63,123 nucleotides of DNA from CAXTKD01 sp964244885 (GCA_964244885.1 CAXTKD010000018.1:1-63123); one strand, 5' to 3'. Counted from the first letter of the stretch, positions 44,415 to 54,310 are shown. Program-made: numbers and translations. Notes: generated by a model from the letters alone, not told the origin.

Positions 44415-45275
44415 CTATCCTTTCGCCGCCATCGCGCTCGCCACCGCCACGAACTCGGTAACCGTCAGTGTCTCCGGCCGGCGGTCGGCGGCAATTTCGC
44501 ACGTCTCCAGCGCGGCTAGCGCGCCCGGCAGCCCCTTGAGGCTGGCGCGGAGCATCTTGCGGCGCTGGTTGAAGGCGGCGGCGGTGAGGGCCTCCAGCGT
44601 GGCGAGAGGGGCGGGCCCGATGGGGTCGGTGGGCACGATGTGGACGACGGCCGAGGACACCTTGGGCGGAGGGGTGAAGGCTTGGGGCGGCAGGTCGAGC
44701 GCGATCTTGGGGCGGCTGCGCCACTGGGCGAGGACCGAGAGGCGGCCGTAGGCGTCGTCGCCGGCTTGCGCGACGATGCGCTGCGCGACCTCCTTCTGGA
44801 ACATCAGGGTGAGCGACTTCCACCACGGCGGCCAGGGGTCGGCGCTGAGCCAGCGGACGAGGAGGGCGGTGCCGATATTGTAGGGCAGGTTGGCGACGAT
44901 GTGCGCGGGGCGGCCACCCAGGACCGGGCGCTCGTCCAGCGCCATGGCGTCGTCGGCGATCAGGGTGAGGCGGCCGGGGGCGGCTTCGGCGAGCTCGGCG
45001 AGCGCCGGGAGGGCGCGGTCGTCGCGCTCGACAGCGATCACAGTGGCGCCGGCGCGGAGGAGGGCGCGGGTCAGGCCGCCGGGGCCGGGGCCGACTTCGT
45101 AGACCAGCTCGCCGTCGAGCGAGCCGGGGACGCGGGCGATGCGGTCGAGCAGGTTGCCGTCGAGCAGGAAGTTCTGGCCGAGCGATTTCTTCGCGGCGAG
45201 CCCGTGGCGGGCGATGACCTCGCGGAGGGGGGGTAGGGGGGGAAGCGCACCGGCCATCGCAACCTGCTGTGGCAC
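44415..45275 (-). CDS. rsmA: 16S rRNA dimethyladenosine transferase RsmA (KsgA)
   Basis: 286 residues. SLGQNFLLD, YEVGPGPGGLTRALL (SAM loop), IADDAMALD, and VANLPYNIGTALLVRWL (catalytic NLPY) identify KsgA, which dimethylates A1518/A1519 of 16S rRNA late in assembly. GTG 45275 is preceded by GGGGGTG; an in-frame ATG six codons later (45257) is a reasonable alternative. Start choice therefore uncertain by six residues. Confidence 0.95.
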   Translation of the reverse strand: MPQQVAMAGALPPLPPLREVIARHGLAAKKSLGQNFLLDGNLLDRIARVPGSLDGELVYEVGPGPGGLTRALLRAGATVIAVERDDRALPALAELAEAAPGRLTLIADDAMALDERPVLGGRPAHIVANLPYNIGTALLVRWLSADPWPPWWKSLTLMFQKEVAQRIVAQAGDDAYGRLSVLAQWRSRPKIALDLPPQAFTPPPKVSSAVVHIVPTDPIGPAPLATLEALTAAAFNQRRKMLRASLKGLPGALAALETCEIAADRRPETLTVTEFVAVASAMAAKG

Positions 45276-45287
45276 ATCACCCCCGAC

Positions 45288-45319
45288 CCGTCATCCCGGC
45301 GATGCCGGGATCCAGTACG
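45288..45319. repeat. Palindromic repeat, GTCATCCCGGCGAA family (half form)
   Basis: ccgtcatcccggcgatgccg ggatccagtacg, resembling one half of the repeat at 32882-32999, just upstream of the DsbA-like gene stop. Confidence 0.7.
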
Positions 45320-45351
45320 ACCGTCCGACCGGGATGTACGGACCTTGTTCG

Positions 45352-46155
45352 CTAGCGCTTCGCGGCCCGCGCTTCGGCGATCGCCTTCTTCAGCTCCTCA
45401 TACCCCACCGCGCCCGACAGGATGCGGTCACCGACGACGTAGGTCGGGGTGCCGGTGACGCCGAGGGCGCGGGCGAGGTCGAGGTTCTTGCGGACTTCGG
45501 CCCTGATCGCCGGGGCGGCCATGTCGCGCGCGGTCTGGCCCTCGTTGAGGCGGGCCTGGCGGACCACGGCGATCGTGCGCTCGTGGCTCGGGCGCGAGCC
45601 GGTGATCATCGCGTCGTGGAAGGCGAGGTAGCGGCCCTGCCGGGCTGCCGACAGACTGGCCATCGCCGCCTCGTCCGACGCGGGGCCGAGTACGGGCAGG
45701 TCGCGGTAGACGATCTTGAGCTTGCCGTCCTCGCGCAGCAGGCGCTGCACGTCGCCGAAGCCGGCGCGGCAATAGGGGCAGTTGTAGTCGAAAAACTCGA
45801 CGAGGACGACGTCGCCGTCCCTTGCGCCGGCCCAGGCGCCGGCGAACGGCGTCTCGATCTCGGCACGGTTGCTGTCGAGCAGCTTGGTGACTTCCCGGTC
45901 CTGAAGCCGCTGCATCGCCTGCGGGATGACGTCGCCATGCTCGAGGACATATTGGCGGACGATCGCCTCGATCGCCTCGCGCTGCTTGGGGGTGAACTGG
46001 TCGGAGCCGGCGGGGGGCAGTTCGGTCTTGGGCGCGGCGAGCAAGGCCGCCGCCGCGACAACGAGAAGCAAAGCGGCCATGATCATCCAATCCCTGATGC
46101 CAGCGTCGCGGAGACGCGCCCGCGCCGCCGCGAGCCATTCGGTGAACGCGGCCAT
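45352..46155 (-). CDS. DsbA-family thiol:disulfide interchange protein
   Basis: 267 residues. An amino-terminal transmembrane helix (MIMAALLLVVAAAALLAA at about 25-42) anchors it, and a thioredoxin-fold domain carries the active site CPYC in EFFDYNCPYCRAGF, with a cis-proline region GVTGTPTYVVGDRI. It most resembles ScsC/BdbD-type DsbA. ATG 46155 overlaps the preceding stop by one base (TGATG), linking it to the M48 protease gene. Role: disulfide exchange in the periplasm. Confidence 0.88.
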   Translation of the reverse strand: MAAFTEWLAAARARLRDAGIRDWMIMAALLLVVAAAALLAAPKTELPPAGSDQFTPKQREAIEAIVRQYVLEHGDVIPQAMQRLQDREVTKLLDSNRAEIETPFAGAWAGARDGDVVLVEFFDYNCPYCRAGFGDVQRLLREDGKLKIVYRDLPVLGPASDEAAMASLSAARQGRYLAFHDAMITGSRPSHERTIAVVRQARLNEGQTARDMAAPAIRAEVRKNLDLARALGVTGTPTYVVGDRILSGAVGYEELKKAIAEARAAKR

Positions 46156-47516
46156 CAGTTGCGGCCCTTGCGCTTCCTGGAAACGTCGGTTTCGCTGACC
46201 ATCGCGATATCCTGCGCGCGCAGCCAGTCGGGGGTGCCGCGCTTCAGCCCGTTCATCGCCATCTGGGCGTTGGACAGCGCCTGCTGCGGCACGCCCATGA
46301 GGTTGTAGCGCTCGGCGGAGGCGAGGGCGGCGCGCGGCTGGTCGCCCAGCCGGTCGTAGATGACGCCGAGCTGATACCAGGCGAAGGGGTTGGAATTGTC
46401 CTTGGCGACGGCGGTCTTGAGGATCGTCTGCGCCTCGGCGAAGTTCGCCTTGTCCTCGCTCTCGATCAGCGCCGAGCCGAGCAACGAGGCGATCAGCGGT
46501 TGTTCGGGCGCCATCCTGACGGCAAGCCGCAGCGGCGCGATCGCATCCTGCACCTTGCCCGATTCGAGCAGGATCTGGCCCTTCAGCTCGTTGTAATAGG
46601 GATCGTTCGGCGCGACCTTGAGCAGCGCGTCGGCCTCGGCGGTCGCCTTGTCGGGGAAGGCCTGCTTGTGGAACGCGTAGGCGCGGGCATAGTGCGCCGC
46701 CATCGACTGGTCGCTCTCGGGATAGAGCTGGAAGGTTCGCGCCGGCTCCGAGGCGAAGCCGATCAGCTTGGCCTTGACCCGCAGGAACCTCGCGTTGAGC
46801 AGCGGGTCGACCGGCTTGGCCCACGACGGCGAGCGTTCCAGCACCTCGCGGAGCGCCGTGACACGATCCTGCGATAGCGGGTGGGTCTGCTGGTAGCTGT
46901 CGATGTCCTTCTTGGCGAAGCCGTAGCGGTATTGCTCGGCGGTCAGCTTGTCGAAGAACTCGATCATGCCCTTGCCGGTGATCCCGGCCTTTTGCAGGTA
47001 GCTCGCGCCGGCCTGGTCGGCGGAGGATTCGATGACTCGCGAGAAGGCGAGGAACTTGCCCTGCGCCGCCTGCTGGCCGGCCATCATGATGCCCATGCCG
47101 GCATCGCCCGCGCCCGCCGCCAGCGCCGCCGCGCCGAGCAGCAGCGACAGCAGGCTGATGCCGGTCGCCGCCGAGGCGCCCTCGTTGAAGCGCACGAGGT
47201 GGCCGTCGGCGACATGGCCAAGCTCGTGCGCGATCACGCCCTGAAGCTGGTTGACGTTATCGGCCTGGATGACGGTGCCGGCGTTGATGAAGACGTTCTG
47301 CCCGCCGGCGGCGAAGGCGTTGATCGACTGGTCGCCGACGAGGACGATCTCGACCGACTTGGGATCGAGGCCCGCCGCTTCCTCCATCGGCTTGCCGACA
47401 TCGCGGAAAAAGGCCTCGGTCTCGGCGTCGCGCAGGATGTTCTGCGCCGCGACCGGCTCCGCGATGAGCGCCAGCGCGGCGAAGGCCGCGAGACGATGGG
47501 AGAGGGGGCGGAGCAT
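46155..47516 (-). CDS. M48 family metalloprotease with TPR repeats (BepA-like)
   Basis: 453 residues. Signal peptide ending EPVAAQ; the zinc motif HELGH at about 97-101, with the third ligand glutamate in SRVIESSADQAG; then C-terminal TPR repeats. This resembles BepA, a periplasmic protease-chaperone for outer-membrane proteins. ATG 47516 is preferred over an upstream start at 47621. It is co-transcribed with the DsbA-like gene. Confidence 0.88.
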   Translation of the reverse strand: MLRPLSHRLAAFAALALIAEPVAAQNILRDAETEAFFRDVGKPMEEAAGLDPKSVEIVLVGDQSINAFAAGGQNVFINAGTVIQADNVNQLQGVIAHELGHVADGHLVRFNEGASAATGISLLSLLLGAAALAAGAGDAGMGIMMAGQQAAQGKFLAFSRVIESSADQAGASYLQKAGITGKGMIEFFDKLTAEQYRYGFAKKDIDSYQQTHPLSQDRVTALREVLERSPSWAKPVDPLLNARFLRVKAKLIGFASEPARTFQLYPESDQSMAAHYARAYAFHKQAFPDKATAEADALLKVAPNDPYYNELKGQILLESGKVQDAIAPLRLAVRMAPEQPLIASLLGSALIESEDKANFAEAQTILKTAVAKDNSNPFAWYQLGVIYDRLGDQPRAALASAERYNLMGVPQQALSNAQMAMNGLKRGTPDWLRAQDIAMVSETDVSRKRKGRN

Positions 47517-47559
47517 CGCTGCCTGCTTTCGCGTCTGCCGCTGAACCGGAAATGAAGCG

Positions 47560-47586
47560 GCCGGGCGTTCAGGGTGAACGCCCGGC
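47560..47586 (-). terminator. Strong hairpin downstream of rne
   Basis: Perfect 12-bp stem gccgggcgttca / tgaacgcccggc with a 3-base loop, between the rne stop and the M48 gene start. On the rne strand it is followed by cgcttcattt, a weak T-run. Confidence 0.6.
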
Positions 47587-47596
47587 CCGCCTCGGG

Positions 47597-50095
47597 TCAC
47601 GCGCCGAAGGTCCGCGACCACCAGCCCTTGCGCGGGTCGCGCGGTTCGGCGTCGTTGGCCGGCTCCGCCTCGGTTCCGGCCGAAACGACGCTTGCTTCGG
47701 GCTCGGGCGTTTCGGCGTCGGTCAAGGCCTGGGGTTCGGGCGGCGATTCAGGTTCGACCGCGGCCTTGCGACGCGGCGCGCGCTTGGCCTTGGGCTTGGG
47801 CGCGTCGACAGCCTCGGGCTCCGCCGCGGGGGCGGGCGGAGCTTCGACCTCGGCGACCGGCTCGGCCACGACATCGGCCTTGCGGCTGCGGCGGCGCTTG
47901 GGCGCGGCCTCGGCCACCGGCGTCTCGACGGGCTCCTCGGCGGGGGCCGCCTCGGCGGCGGGCTCGAGCGGCTCGGTCTCGGAGATCACGCCGTTGCCGG
48001 CGGCCTCGTCGAACGGCGCGCCATCGGCCGCGCCGCCATCGCGGCGGCGTCCGCCGCGACGGCCGCGGCGGCGGCGACGCCGGACTTCCTCTTCGTTGCG
48101 CTGGGCTTCGGTCTCTCCGGCGACCGGGGCTTCTTCGCCCTCGGCGGCCTCGACAGGCTCGGCGGGCTCGGGCGCGCCCTCGCGGGCCTCGCCTTCACCA
48201 CGGCCACCACCGCCACGACGCCGCCGGCGCCGCCGGCCACGGCCGCGTTCGCCGCCTTCGTCCCCGGCGGCGCGCGGTTCGCGCGGCTCGCGGGGTGCAC
48301 GCGGCTCGCGCGCTTCCTCCTCCTCGTCCTCGTAATCGGCGGTCTCGACGACCTCCTCCTCGTCCTCCTCGATGGCGACGGGGGCGGGCAGCGAGCCGGG
48401 CGCCGGGATCGGGCGCGACGGCGCGGCGCCATCGGCGTCGATGATGAAGCGCGGCGGCAGCAGGTCGCTGTCGGGCGCGACGTCGATCGCCACGCCGTAG
48501 CGGGCTTCGAGGTCGACCAGCTCGTCGCGCTTGCGGTTGAGGATGTAGATCGCGACGTCCTCGGCGGCGCGGAGCGTGAACAGGCTGTGCTTGCCGCGCA
48601 GCGCCTCCTCCTCAAGCGCGCGGAGGGCCGCGAGCGACGCCGACGGCACCGAGCGGACGACCGCCGCGCCCTCGCACATCGGGCAGACGTGGGTGGAGGC
48701 TTCGAGCACGCCGGTGCGCAAACGTTGGCGGCTCATCTCCATCAGGCCGAAGGACGAGATGCGGCCGATCTGGATGCGGGCGCGGTCGTTCTTCAGCGCC
48801 TCCTTCATCTGGCGCTCGACCTTACGGTTGTTGGAGTTAACCTCCATGTCGATGAAGTCGATCACCACCAGCCCGGCCATGTCGCGCAGGCGAAGCTGGC
48901 GCGCGATCTCGTCGGCGGCTTCCATGTTGGTCTTGAGAGCGGTGCCCTCGATATCGTGCTCGCGCGTCGAACGGCCCGAGTTGATGTCGATCGAGACGAG
49001 CGCCTCGGTCGGGTTGATGACGAGGTAGCCGCCCGAGCGGAGCTGGACGACCGGGTTGTACATCGCCGCCAGCTGCCCCTCGACGCCGCAGCGCTGGTAG
49101 AGCGGGATCGGGTCGACGTATTGCTGAACCTTGGTGGCGTGGCTCGGCATCAGGAGCTTCATGAACCCCTTGGCCGCCTTGTAGCCCTCCTCGCCCTCGA
49201 CCAGCACCTGCTCGACGTCGCGCGAATAGATGTCGCGGATGGCTCGCTTGATGAGGTCCGAATCCTGATGGATCAGCGCCGGCGCGGTCGACTTCAGCGT
49301 CACGTCGCGGATGCCGTCCCAAAGGCGGGTCAGATAGTCGAAGTCGCGCTTGATCTCGGCCTTGGTGCGGCTGAGCCCGGCGGTGCGGACGATGCACGCC
49401 ATCGACGACGGCAGCGCGAGGTCGGTCATGATCGACTTCAGCCGCTTCCGGTCGGCCTGGTTCGATATCTTGCGGCTGATGCCGCCGCCCGAGCCGGTGT
49501 TGGGCATCAGCACGCAATAGCGGCCGGCAAGCGACAGGTAGGTGGTGAGCGCGGCGCCCTTGTTGCCGCGCTCCTCCTTGACGACCTGGACGAGCAGCAC
49601 CTGGCGGCGGTGGATGACCTCCTGGATCTTGTAGCGGCGGCGCAGATTCATCCGCTTCTTGCGGAGTGCCTCGTTGGCCGATTCCTCGTGACCGCCGGTC
49701 TCCTCGGGCGGGTGCGCCTCGCCGTCTTCCCCGGGCTCGCCTTCGGGCGCGGCCTCGGCGTGCTCGTCGTCATGGTGATCGTCGTGGTCGTCATGATGCG
49801 CCTCGTGCGCCTCGCGCTCCTCGCGGAGCAGCGCTTCGCGGTCCTCCTTGGGGATCTGGTAATAATCCGGGTGGATTTCCGAGAACGCCAGGAAGCCGTG
49901 GCGATTGCCGCCATATTCGATGAACGCCGCCTGCAGCGACGGCTCGACGCGCGTCACCTTGGCGAGATAGATATTCCCTTTAAGCTGCTTCTTTTCGGCT
50001 GACTCGAAATCGAATTCCTCGATCCGGTTACCCTTTACGACGGCGACCCGGGTCTCCTCCGGGTGGCGGGCGTCGATCAGCATCCGCGTAGACAT
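47597..50095 (-). CDS. rne: Ribonuclease E/G
   Basis: 832 residues. Begins MSTRMLIDARHPEETRV; the S1 RNA-binding domain is interrupted by a His/Asp/Glu-rich insertion at about 95-140 (stretches such as HHDDHDDHHDDEH). The catalytic core has the magnesium aspartates in VSIDINSGR and VVIDFIDME, and the zinc-link CPMC tetramer motif. The C-terminal half is an acidic, then Arg-rich disordered tail, where the degradosome scaffold forms in other species. Initiates mRNA decay and rRNA processing. A long 430-bp leader separates it from the divergent amidase gene. Confidence 0.95.
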   Translation of the reverse strand: MSTRMLIDARHPEETRVAVVKGNRIEEFDFESAEKKQLKGNIYLAKVTRVEPSLQAAFIEYGGNRHGFLAFSEIHPDYYQIPKEDREALLREEREAHEAHHDDHDDHHDDEHAEAAPEGEPGEDGEAHPPEETGGHEESANEALRKKRMNLRRRYKIQEVIHRRQVLLVQVVKEERGNKGAALTTYLSLAGRYCVLMPNTGSGGGISRKISNQADRKRLKSIMTDLALPSSMACIVRTAGLSRTKAEIKRDFDYLTRLWDGIRDVTLKSTAPALIHQDSDLIKRAIRDIYSRDVEQVLVEGEEGYKAAKGFMKLLMPSHATKVQQYVDPIPLYQRCGVEGQLAAMYNPVVQLRSGGYLVINPTEALVSIDINSGRSTREHDIEGTALKTNMEAADEIARQLRLRDMAGLVVIDFIDMEVNSNNRKVERQMKEALKNDRARIQIGRISSFGLMEMSRQRLRTGVLEASTHVCPMCEGAAVVRSVPSASLAALRALEEEALRGKHSLFTLRAAEDVAIYILNRKRDELVDLEARYGVAIDVAPDSDLLPPRFIIDADGAAPSRPIPAPGSLPAPVAIEEDEEEVVETADYEDEEEEAREPRAPREPREPRAAGDEGGERGRGRRRRRRRGGGGRGEGEAREGAPEPAEPVEAAEGEEAPVAGETEAQRNEEEVRRRRRRGRRGGRRRDGGAADGAPFDEAAGNGVISETEPLEPAAEAAPAEEPVETPVAEAAPKRRRSRKADVVAEPVAEVEAPPAPAAEPEAVDAPKPKAKRAPRRKAAVEPESPPEPQALTDAETPEPEASVVSAGTEAEPANDAEPRDPRKGWWSRTFGA

Positions 50096-50279
50096 TTGAT
50101 ATTCTCCGTGCGCGGCGCGACACCGCGGCCGAAGGCCGGCGGGCGCGCGCGCTATAAGTGTTGAAAGATGGACGTGCGGTCGCGGACGAAGGCGGCGTCG
50201 CGCACCAGCCCCGGATGGGCCGATGGGCAGCGATGCGGCGGGCGAACGTCATTGCGACAAACCTACTGCCGGCGGCGCG

Positions 50280-50298
50280 TCGAACGTCGGACGTTCGA
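50280..50298. promoter_or_regulatory. 19-bp palindrome in the rne/amidase intergenic region
   Basis: TCGAACGTC-g-GACGTTCGA, a perfect inverted repeat with a one-base centre, 185 bp upstream of rne and 228 bp upstream of the amidase start. It is a candidate operator. The whole gap 50096-50525 contains no credible gene; part of it is presumably the long 5' leader that autoregulates RNase E in other bacteria. Confidence 0.35.
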
Positions 50299-50525
50299 TA
50301 TCCGCGAGGCGGAACAACATGGTCGCGGTGGCCGGCGCTGAACCGATTGAGGTCTCGGCGCGCCCGCACCTTCGCGGGGGCGAGGGCCGGCTTGAGGAGC
50401 GCGGCCATCGGCGAACTTGCTAGCACCATATCCGGGGGGCGGCAACCTGCCGTCCGACGCGATGCTTGTCGCCGCCTCGCGCCACCCATATGATTCCCAA
50501 CAGGGATTTCGGCAAGGGTGCGTGG

Positions 50526-51818
50526 ATGAAGTGGGCGTTGCGTCTGACGGCGCTGGTCGTCGGAGTGGCGTGGGGCGCGGTCGCCGATGCCTCGGGCCTG
50601 ACCGGCGTCGCGGTGACGGCCGCGGGCACGGACGCGACCATCGTCCTGACGCTCGATGGGCCGTTCGATGCCTCCAGCCTGTTCGCGATGGATGGCCCGC
50701 CACGCCTCGTCCTCGACCTGCCGGGCGTCACGACGCGCGGGCGCGGCATCGACGGGCAGGGGGGCGTGGCCAAGGTCCGCGCCGCGCAGTTCAGCGCGGA
50801 GCGGGCGCGCGTCGTCATCGACCTCTCCGCGCCGATGGTGCTGGCGACCGCGACCACCGCGCCAGGCGCGATCACGCTCACCCTGCGAGCCGCCGACGAC
50901 AAGGCGTTCCGCGCGCTGGTGGGGAAGGGCCGGTCGAACATTCCGGGTGTCGTGCTGCCCGGAGCCGATTCGCTCGTCGGCGTTGCGGCGGTGGTCGACA
51001 AGGCGGTTCCGAAGCCGGTTGTCGCGTCACCTCCGCCGGTCGTTCCACCCGCACCGAAGCCGCAGCCCAAGCAGCCGCCGGTCGCCGCGCCCGACACGGT
51101 GAAGCCGATGGCGCGGCTGGTGACTCGCAACCGGGACGGCAAGCTGCTCGTCGTCATCGACGCCGGCCACGGCGGGCACGACACCGGCGCGCTGTCGGTG
51201 GTCGAGGGCAAGCGTGAGAAGGACGTCGTGCTCGCCATCGCCCGCGCCATCGCCCGCGAGATCGAGGCGGGGGGCAAGCTGCGCGTGCTGCTGACGCGCG
51301 GCGACGATCGCTTCATCCCGCTGCCGCAGCGCGTCGCCATCGCGCGGGCGGCGAAGGCGAGCCTGTTCATCTCGATCCACGCCGATTCCGCGCCCGGCAC
51401 CGCGGCGCATGGCGCGAGCATCTACACGCTGTCCGACGTCGCGTCCGACGCGGTCTCGGCCCGCCTGGCGGCGCGCGAGAACAAGTCGGACATCATCGCG
51501 GGGGTCAACTTCGGCGAGACGCCCGACGTCGCCGACATCCTGATCGACCTGGCGCAGCGCGAGACGATGAACGCTTCCTCAGTGTTCGCCGAGACGCTGC
51601 AGCGGGAGCTGTCGGACCGGGTGCCGTTCAAGACCGAGTTTCATCGCTTCGCGGGCTTCGCGGTGCTGAAGGCGCCGGACGTCCCGTCGGTGCTGCTGGA
51701 AACCGGCTACCTGTCGAGCGAGGAGGACACCAACCGGCTGTTCTCCGACGACGGGCAGAAAGCGATCGCGCAGGGCGTGCGGCGGGCGGTCGAAGGCTTC
51801 CTCGTGCGGTCGCGTTGA
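50526..51818 (+). CDS. N-acetylmuramoyl-L-alanine amidase (AMIN + Amidase_3)
   Basis: 430 residues. Signal peptide, then an AMIN domain (beta-rich, VVIDLSAPMVLATAT), a proline-rich linker (about 175-205), and the Amidase_3 domain with zinc ligands in VIDAGHGGHDTGA, KREKDVVLAIA, SIHADSAPG and the catalytic Glu in VLLETGYLSSEEDTN. Cleaves septal peptidoglycan (AmiA/B/C type). ATG 50526 follows AAGGG; an upstream ATG at 50490 has no Shine-Dalgarno. Followed 34 bp later by a PBP1A gene. Confidence 0.92.
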   Translation: MKWALRLTALVVGVAWGAVADASGLTGVAVTAAGTDATIVLTLDGPFDASSLFAMDGPPRLVLDLPGVTTRGRGIDGQGGVAKVRAAQFSAERARVVIDLSAPMVLATATTAPGAITLTLRAADDKAFRALVGKGRSNIPGVVLPGADSLVGVAAVVDKAVPKPVVASPPPVVPPAPKPQPKQPPVAAPDTVKPMARLVTRNRDGKLLVVIDAGHGGHDTGALSVVEGKREKDVVLAIARAIAREIEAGGKLRVLLTRGDDRFIPLPQRVAIARAAKASLFISIHADSAPGTAAHGASIYTLSDVASDAVSARLAARENKSDIIAGVNFGETPDVADILIDLAQRETMNASSVFAETLQRELSDRVPFKTEFHRFAGFAVLKAPDVPSVLLETGYLSSEEDTNRLFSDDGQKAIAQGVRRAVEGFLVRSR

Positions 51819-51851
51819 GCTTGGCCGCTCGGCTGGTATAGGGGCGCCGCG

Positions 51852-54308
51852 ATGGCGGACGGCGAGATCAGGCTGAGGCGAGGCGGGGTTCGGCGCGGGC
51901 TGAGGATCGGTGCGATCGCGCTGGCGGCCGTGATCGGCGCGATCCTGCTGATCGGTATCGGCGGCTACCTAATCCTCTCCGCCGGCCTGCCGGGCGCCGC
52001 GGCGCTCGCCGCCTACGAGCCGCCGCTGCCGACCAAGGTGCGCGCCATCGACGGCACGCCTCTTCGCACCTTCGCGCGCGAGCGGCGGGTGTTCGTGCCG
52101 TACAGCGATATCCCGCCGCAAATGATTCAGGCTTTCATCTCGGCCGAGGATAAGACCTTCTTCACCCACGGCGGGCTCGACTATCCGGGCATCTTCCGGG
52201 CGATCCTGACCAACGTCGAGGCGGTCGGCACCGACAAGCGCAAGGTCGGCGCCTCGACGATCACCCAGCAGGTGGCGAAGAACCTGCTGCTCAACAACGA
52301 GGTCAGCTATCTTCGCAAGGGCCGCGAGGCGATCCTCGCCAAGCGGATCGAGGACAATTTCACCAAGCCGGAAATCCTCGAGCTCTACCTCAACCAGATC
52401 TTCCTCGGCCGGAACGCCTATGGCGTGGAGGCGGCGGCGCAGGCCTATTTCGACAAGTCTGTCGACCAGCTCACGCTGCCCGAGATCGCCTATCTCGCGG
52501 TGCTGCCCAAGGCGCCGGCCAATTACTCGCCGGTGCGCAACAACGCCCGCGCGGTGGCGCGACGCAACTACGTCCTCGGCCAGATGTACGCCAATGGCTA
52601 CATCACCAAGGCGCAGAGGGACGAGGCGGAAGCGACGCCGCTGGTCGCAGTGCGCGCGGTCGACATCAAGCGCGACCACCTTGGCGACTACTTCATCGAG
52701 GACGTGCGCCGCCAACTCATCCAGAAGTTCGGCGAGACCGCTGCCGATGGGCCGAACTCGGTCTACGCCGGTGGCCTTTGGGTACGCTCGACGATCGATC
52801 CGAAGATCCAGCGCGCGGCGGAGAATGCGCTGCGCAACGGCCTCGTCCTCTACGATCGCGCCAAGGGCTGGCGCGGCCCCGCCGATCGCATTGCGCTCGG
52901 CGAGGGCTGGGCAGGGCGGCTGCGGGCGCTGAACCTGCCGGTCGGCTACGACAATTGGCGCGCCGCCGTGGTGCTGCGGAACGACGCCGGCAACATCACG
53001 CTCGGGCTCGAGGACGGCAGCGAGGCGAGTATGCCGCGCCAATATGCGAGCTTCCTCAAGTATCAGGCGCCGGGCGCGGAAGCGTGGAAGTACCTCAAGG
53101 CTGGCGATGTCGTCCCTGTTGGCCGCGTCGGCAACGGCCTCTACGCGCTACGCCAAATCCCGCAGATCTCGGGCGGCATGATGGTGCAGGATCCGCACAC
53201 CGGCCGCGTCCTCGCGATGGTCGGCGGCTTCGACGCGCGGCGGAGCCAGTTCAACCGCGCCAGCCAGGCGCTCCGCCAGCCGGGATCGGCGTTCAAGCCG
53301 TTCGTGTACATGACCGCGCTCGACAATGGCATGACGCCGGCGACCATCCTGGTCGATGCGCCCTATTGCGTGTTCCAGACCAAGCTGCTCGGCACCAAAT
53401 GCTTCAAGAACTTCACCGGCGGCTATGCCGGGCCGCAGACGATGCGCTGGGGCATCGAGCAGTCGCGCAACCTGATGACCGTCCGCGCCGGATACAACGT
53501 CGGGATGGACAAGGTGGTGAAGTTCGCCAAGTCGCTCGATATCGGCGACTATCCCGCGGTGCTGTCGATGGCGCTCGGCGCGGGCGAGACGACGGTCGAG
53601 CGGCTGACCAACGCCTTCTCGATGATCGCCAACGGCGGCAAGCGCATCCACCCGATCCTGATCGACCTCGTCCAGGACCGCCACGGCAAGACGCTCTACC
53701 GCGTCGACACGCGCGCCTGCGAAGGCTGCAACGCGCCCGACTGGCAGGGGGAGGCGATGCCGCGCCCCGCCGACAACCGCAAGCAGGCGATCGACGCGAT
53801 GACCGCCTATCAGATGGCGCATATTCTGGAAGGCGTCGTCCAGCGCGGCACCGCGACCGTGCTGCGTGATCTCAACCGCCCCCTGATGGGCAAGACCGGC
53901 ACCAACAACGGGCCGACCAGCGTGTGGTTTGTCGGCGGCACGCCCGACCTGATCGCCGGGGTCTACATGGGCTATGACCGGGCGAAGGAGCTCGGCGGCT
54001 GGGCGCAGGGCGGGCGGATCGCGGCGCCGGTGTTCCGCGACTTCGCCGTGACCGCGCTCAAGGACGCGCCGAAGACTCCGTTCCGAGTCGCGCCGGGCAT
54101 CCGCATGGTGCGTATCGACCGCCGCTCGGGCAAGCGCGTCTACGGCGTGTTCCCGACCGCCGAGGAGTGGAAGCCGACGATCATCTGGGAAGCCTTCAAG
54201 CCCGAGAGCGAGCCCAAGCGCGTGGCGCGGGTCGACAGCGTGTTCGGGCCGAAGAAAGGCGTCCGCTCCGACAGCGACTTCTTGCGGAGCACCGGGGGCA
54301 TTTACTAG
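51852..54308 (+). CDS. Penicillin-binding protein 1A, bifunctional
   Basis: 818 residues. N-terminal membrane anchor (about 20-45), glycosyltransferase GT51 domain with AEDKTFFTHGG (catalytic Glu99) and GASTITQQVAKNL, an OB-like insert, and the transpeptidase with SxxK in QPGSAFKPF (Ser479), SxN in EQSRNLM and KTG in GKTGTNNG (about 681). Builds peptidoglycan. Preceded by the amidase gene and followed by a palindromic repeat. Confidence 0.95.
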   Translation: MADGEIRLRRGGVRRGLRIGAIALAAVIGAILLIGIGGYLILSAGLPGAAALAAYEPPLPTKVRAIDGTPLRTFARERRVFVPYSDIPPQMIQAFISAEDKTFFTHGGLDYPGIFRAILTNVEAVGTDKRKVGASTITQQVAKNLLLNNEVSYLRKGREAILAKRIEDNFTKPEILELYLNQIFLGRNAYGVEAAAQAYFDKSVDQLTLPEIAYLAVLPKAPANYSPVRNNARAVARRNYVLGQMYANGYITKAQRDEAEATPLVAVRAVDIKRDHLGDYFIEDVRRQLIQKFGETAADGPNSVYAGGLWVRSTIDPKIQRAAENALRNGLVLYDRAKGWRGPADRIALGEGWAGRLRALNLPVGYDNWRAAVVLRNDAGNITLGLEDGSEASMPRQYASFLKYQAPGAEAWKYLKAGDVVPVGRVGNGLYALRQIPQISGGMMVQDPHTGRVLAMVGGFDARRSQFNRASQALRQPGSAFKPFVYMTALDNGMTPATILVDAPYCVFQTKLLGTKCFKNFTGGYAGPQTMRWGIEQSRNLMTVRAGYNVGMDKVVKFAKSLDIGDYPAVLSMALGAGETTVERLTNAFSMIANGGKRIHPILIDLVQDRHGKTLYRVDTRACEGCNAPDWQGEAMPRPADNRKQAIDAMTAYQMAHILEGVVQRGTATVLRDLNRPLMGKTGTNNGPTSVWFVGGTPDLIAGVYMGYDRAKELGGWAQGGRIAAPVFRDFAVTALKDAPKTPFRVAPGIRMVRIDRRSGKRVYGVFPTAEEWKPTIIWEAFKPESEPKRVARVDSVFGPKKGVRSDSDFLRSTGGIY

Positions 54309-54310
54309 AT

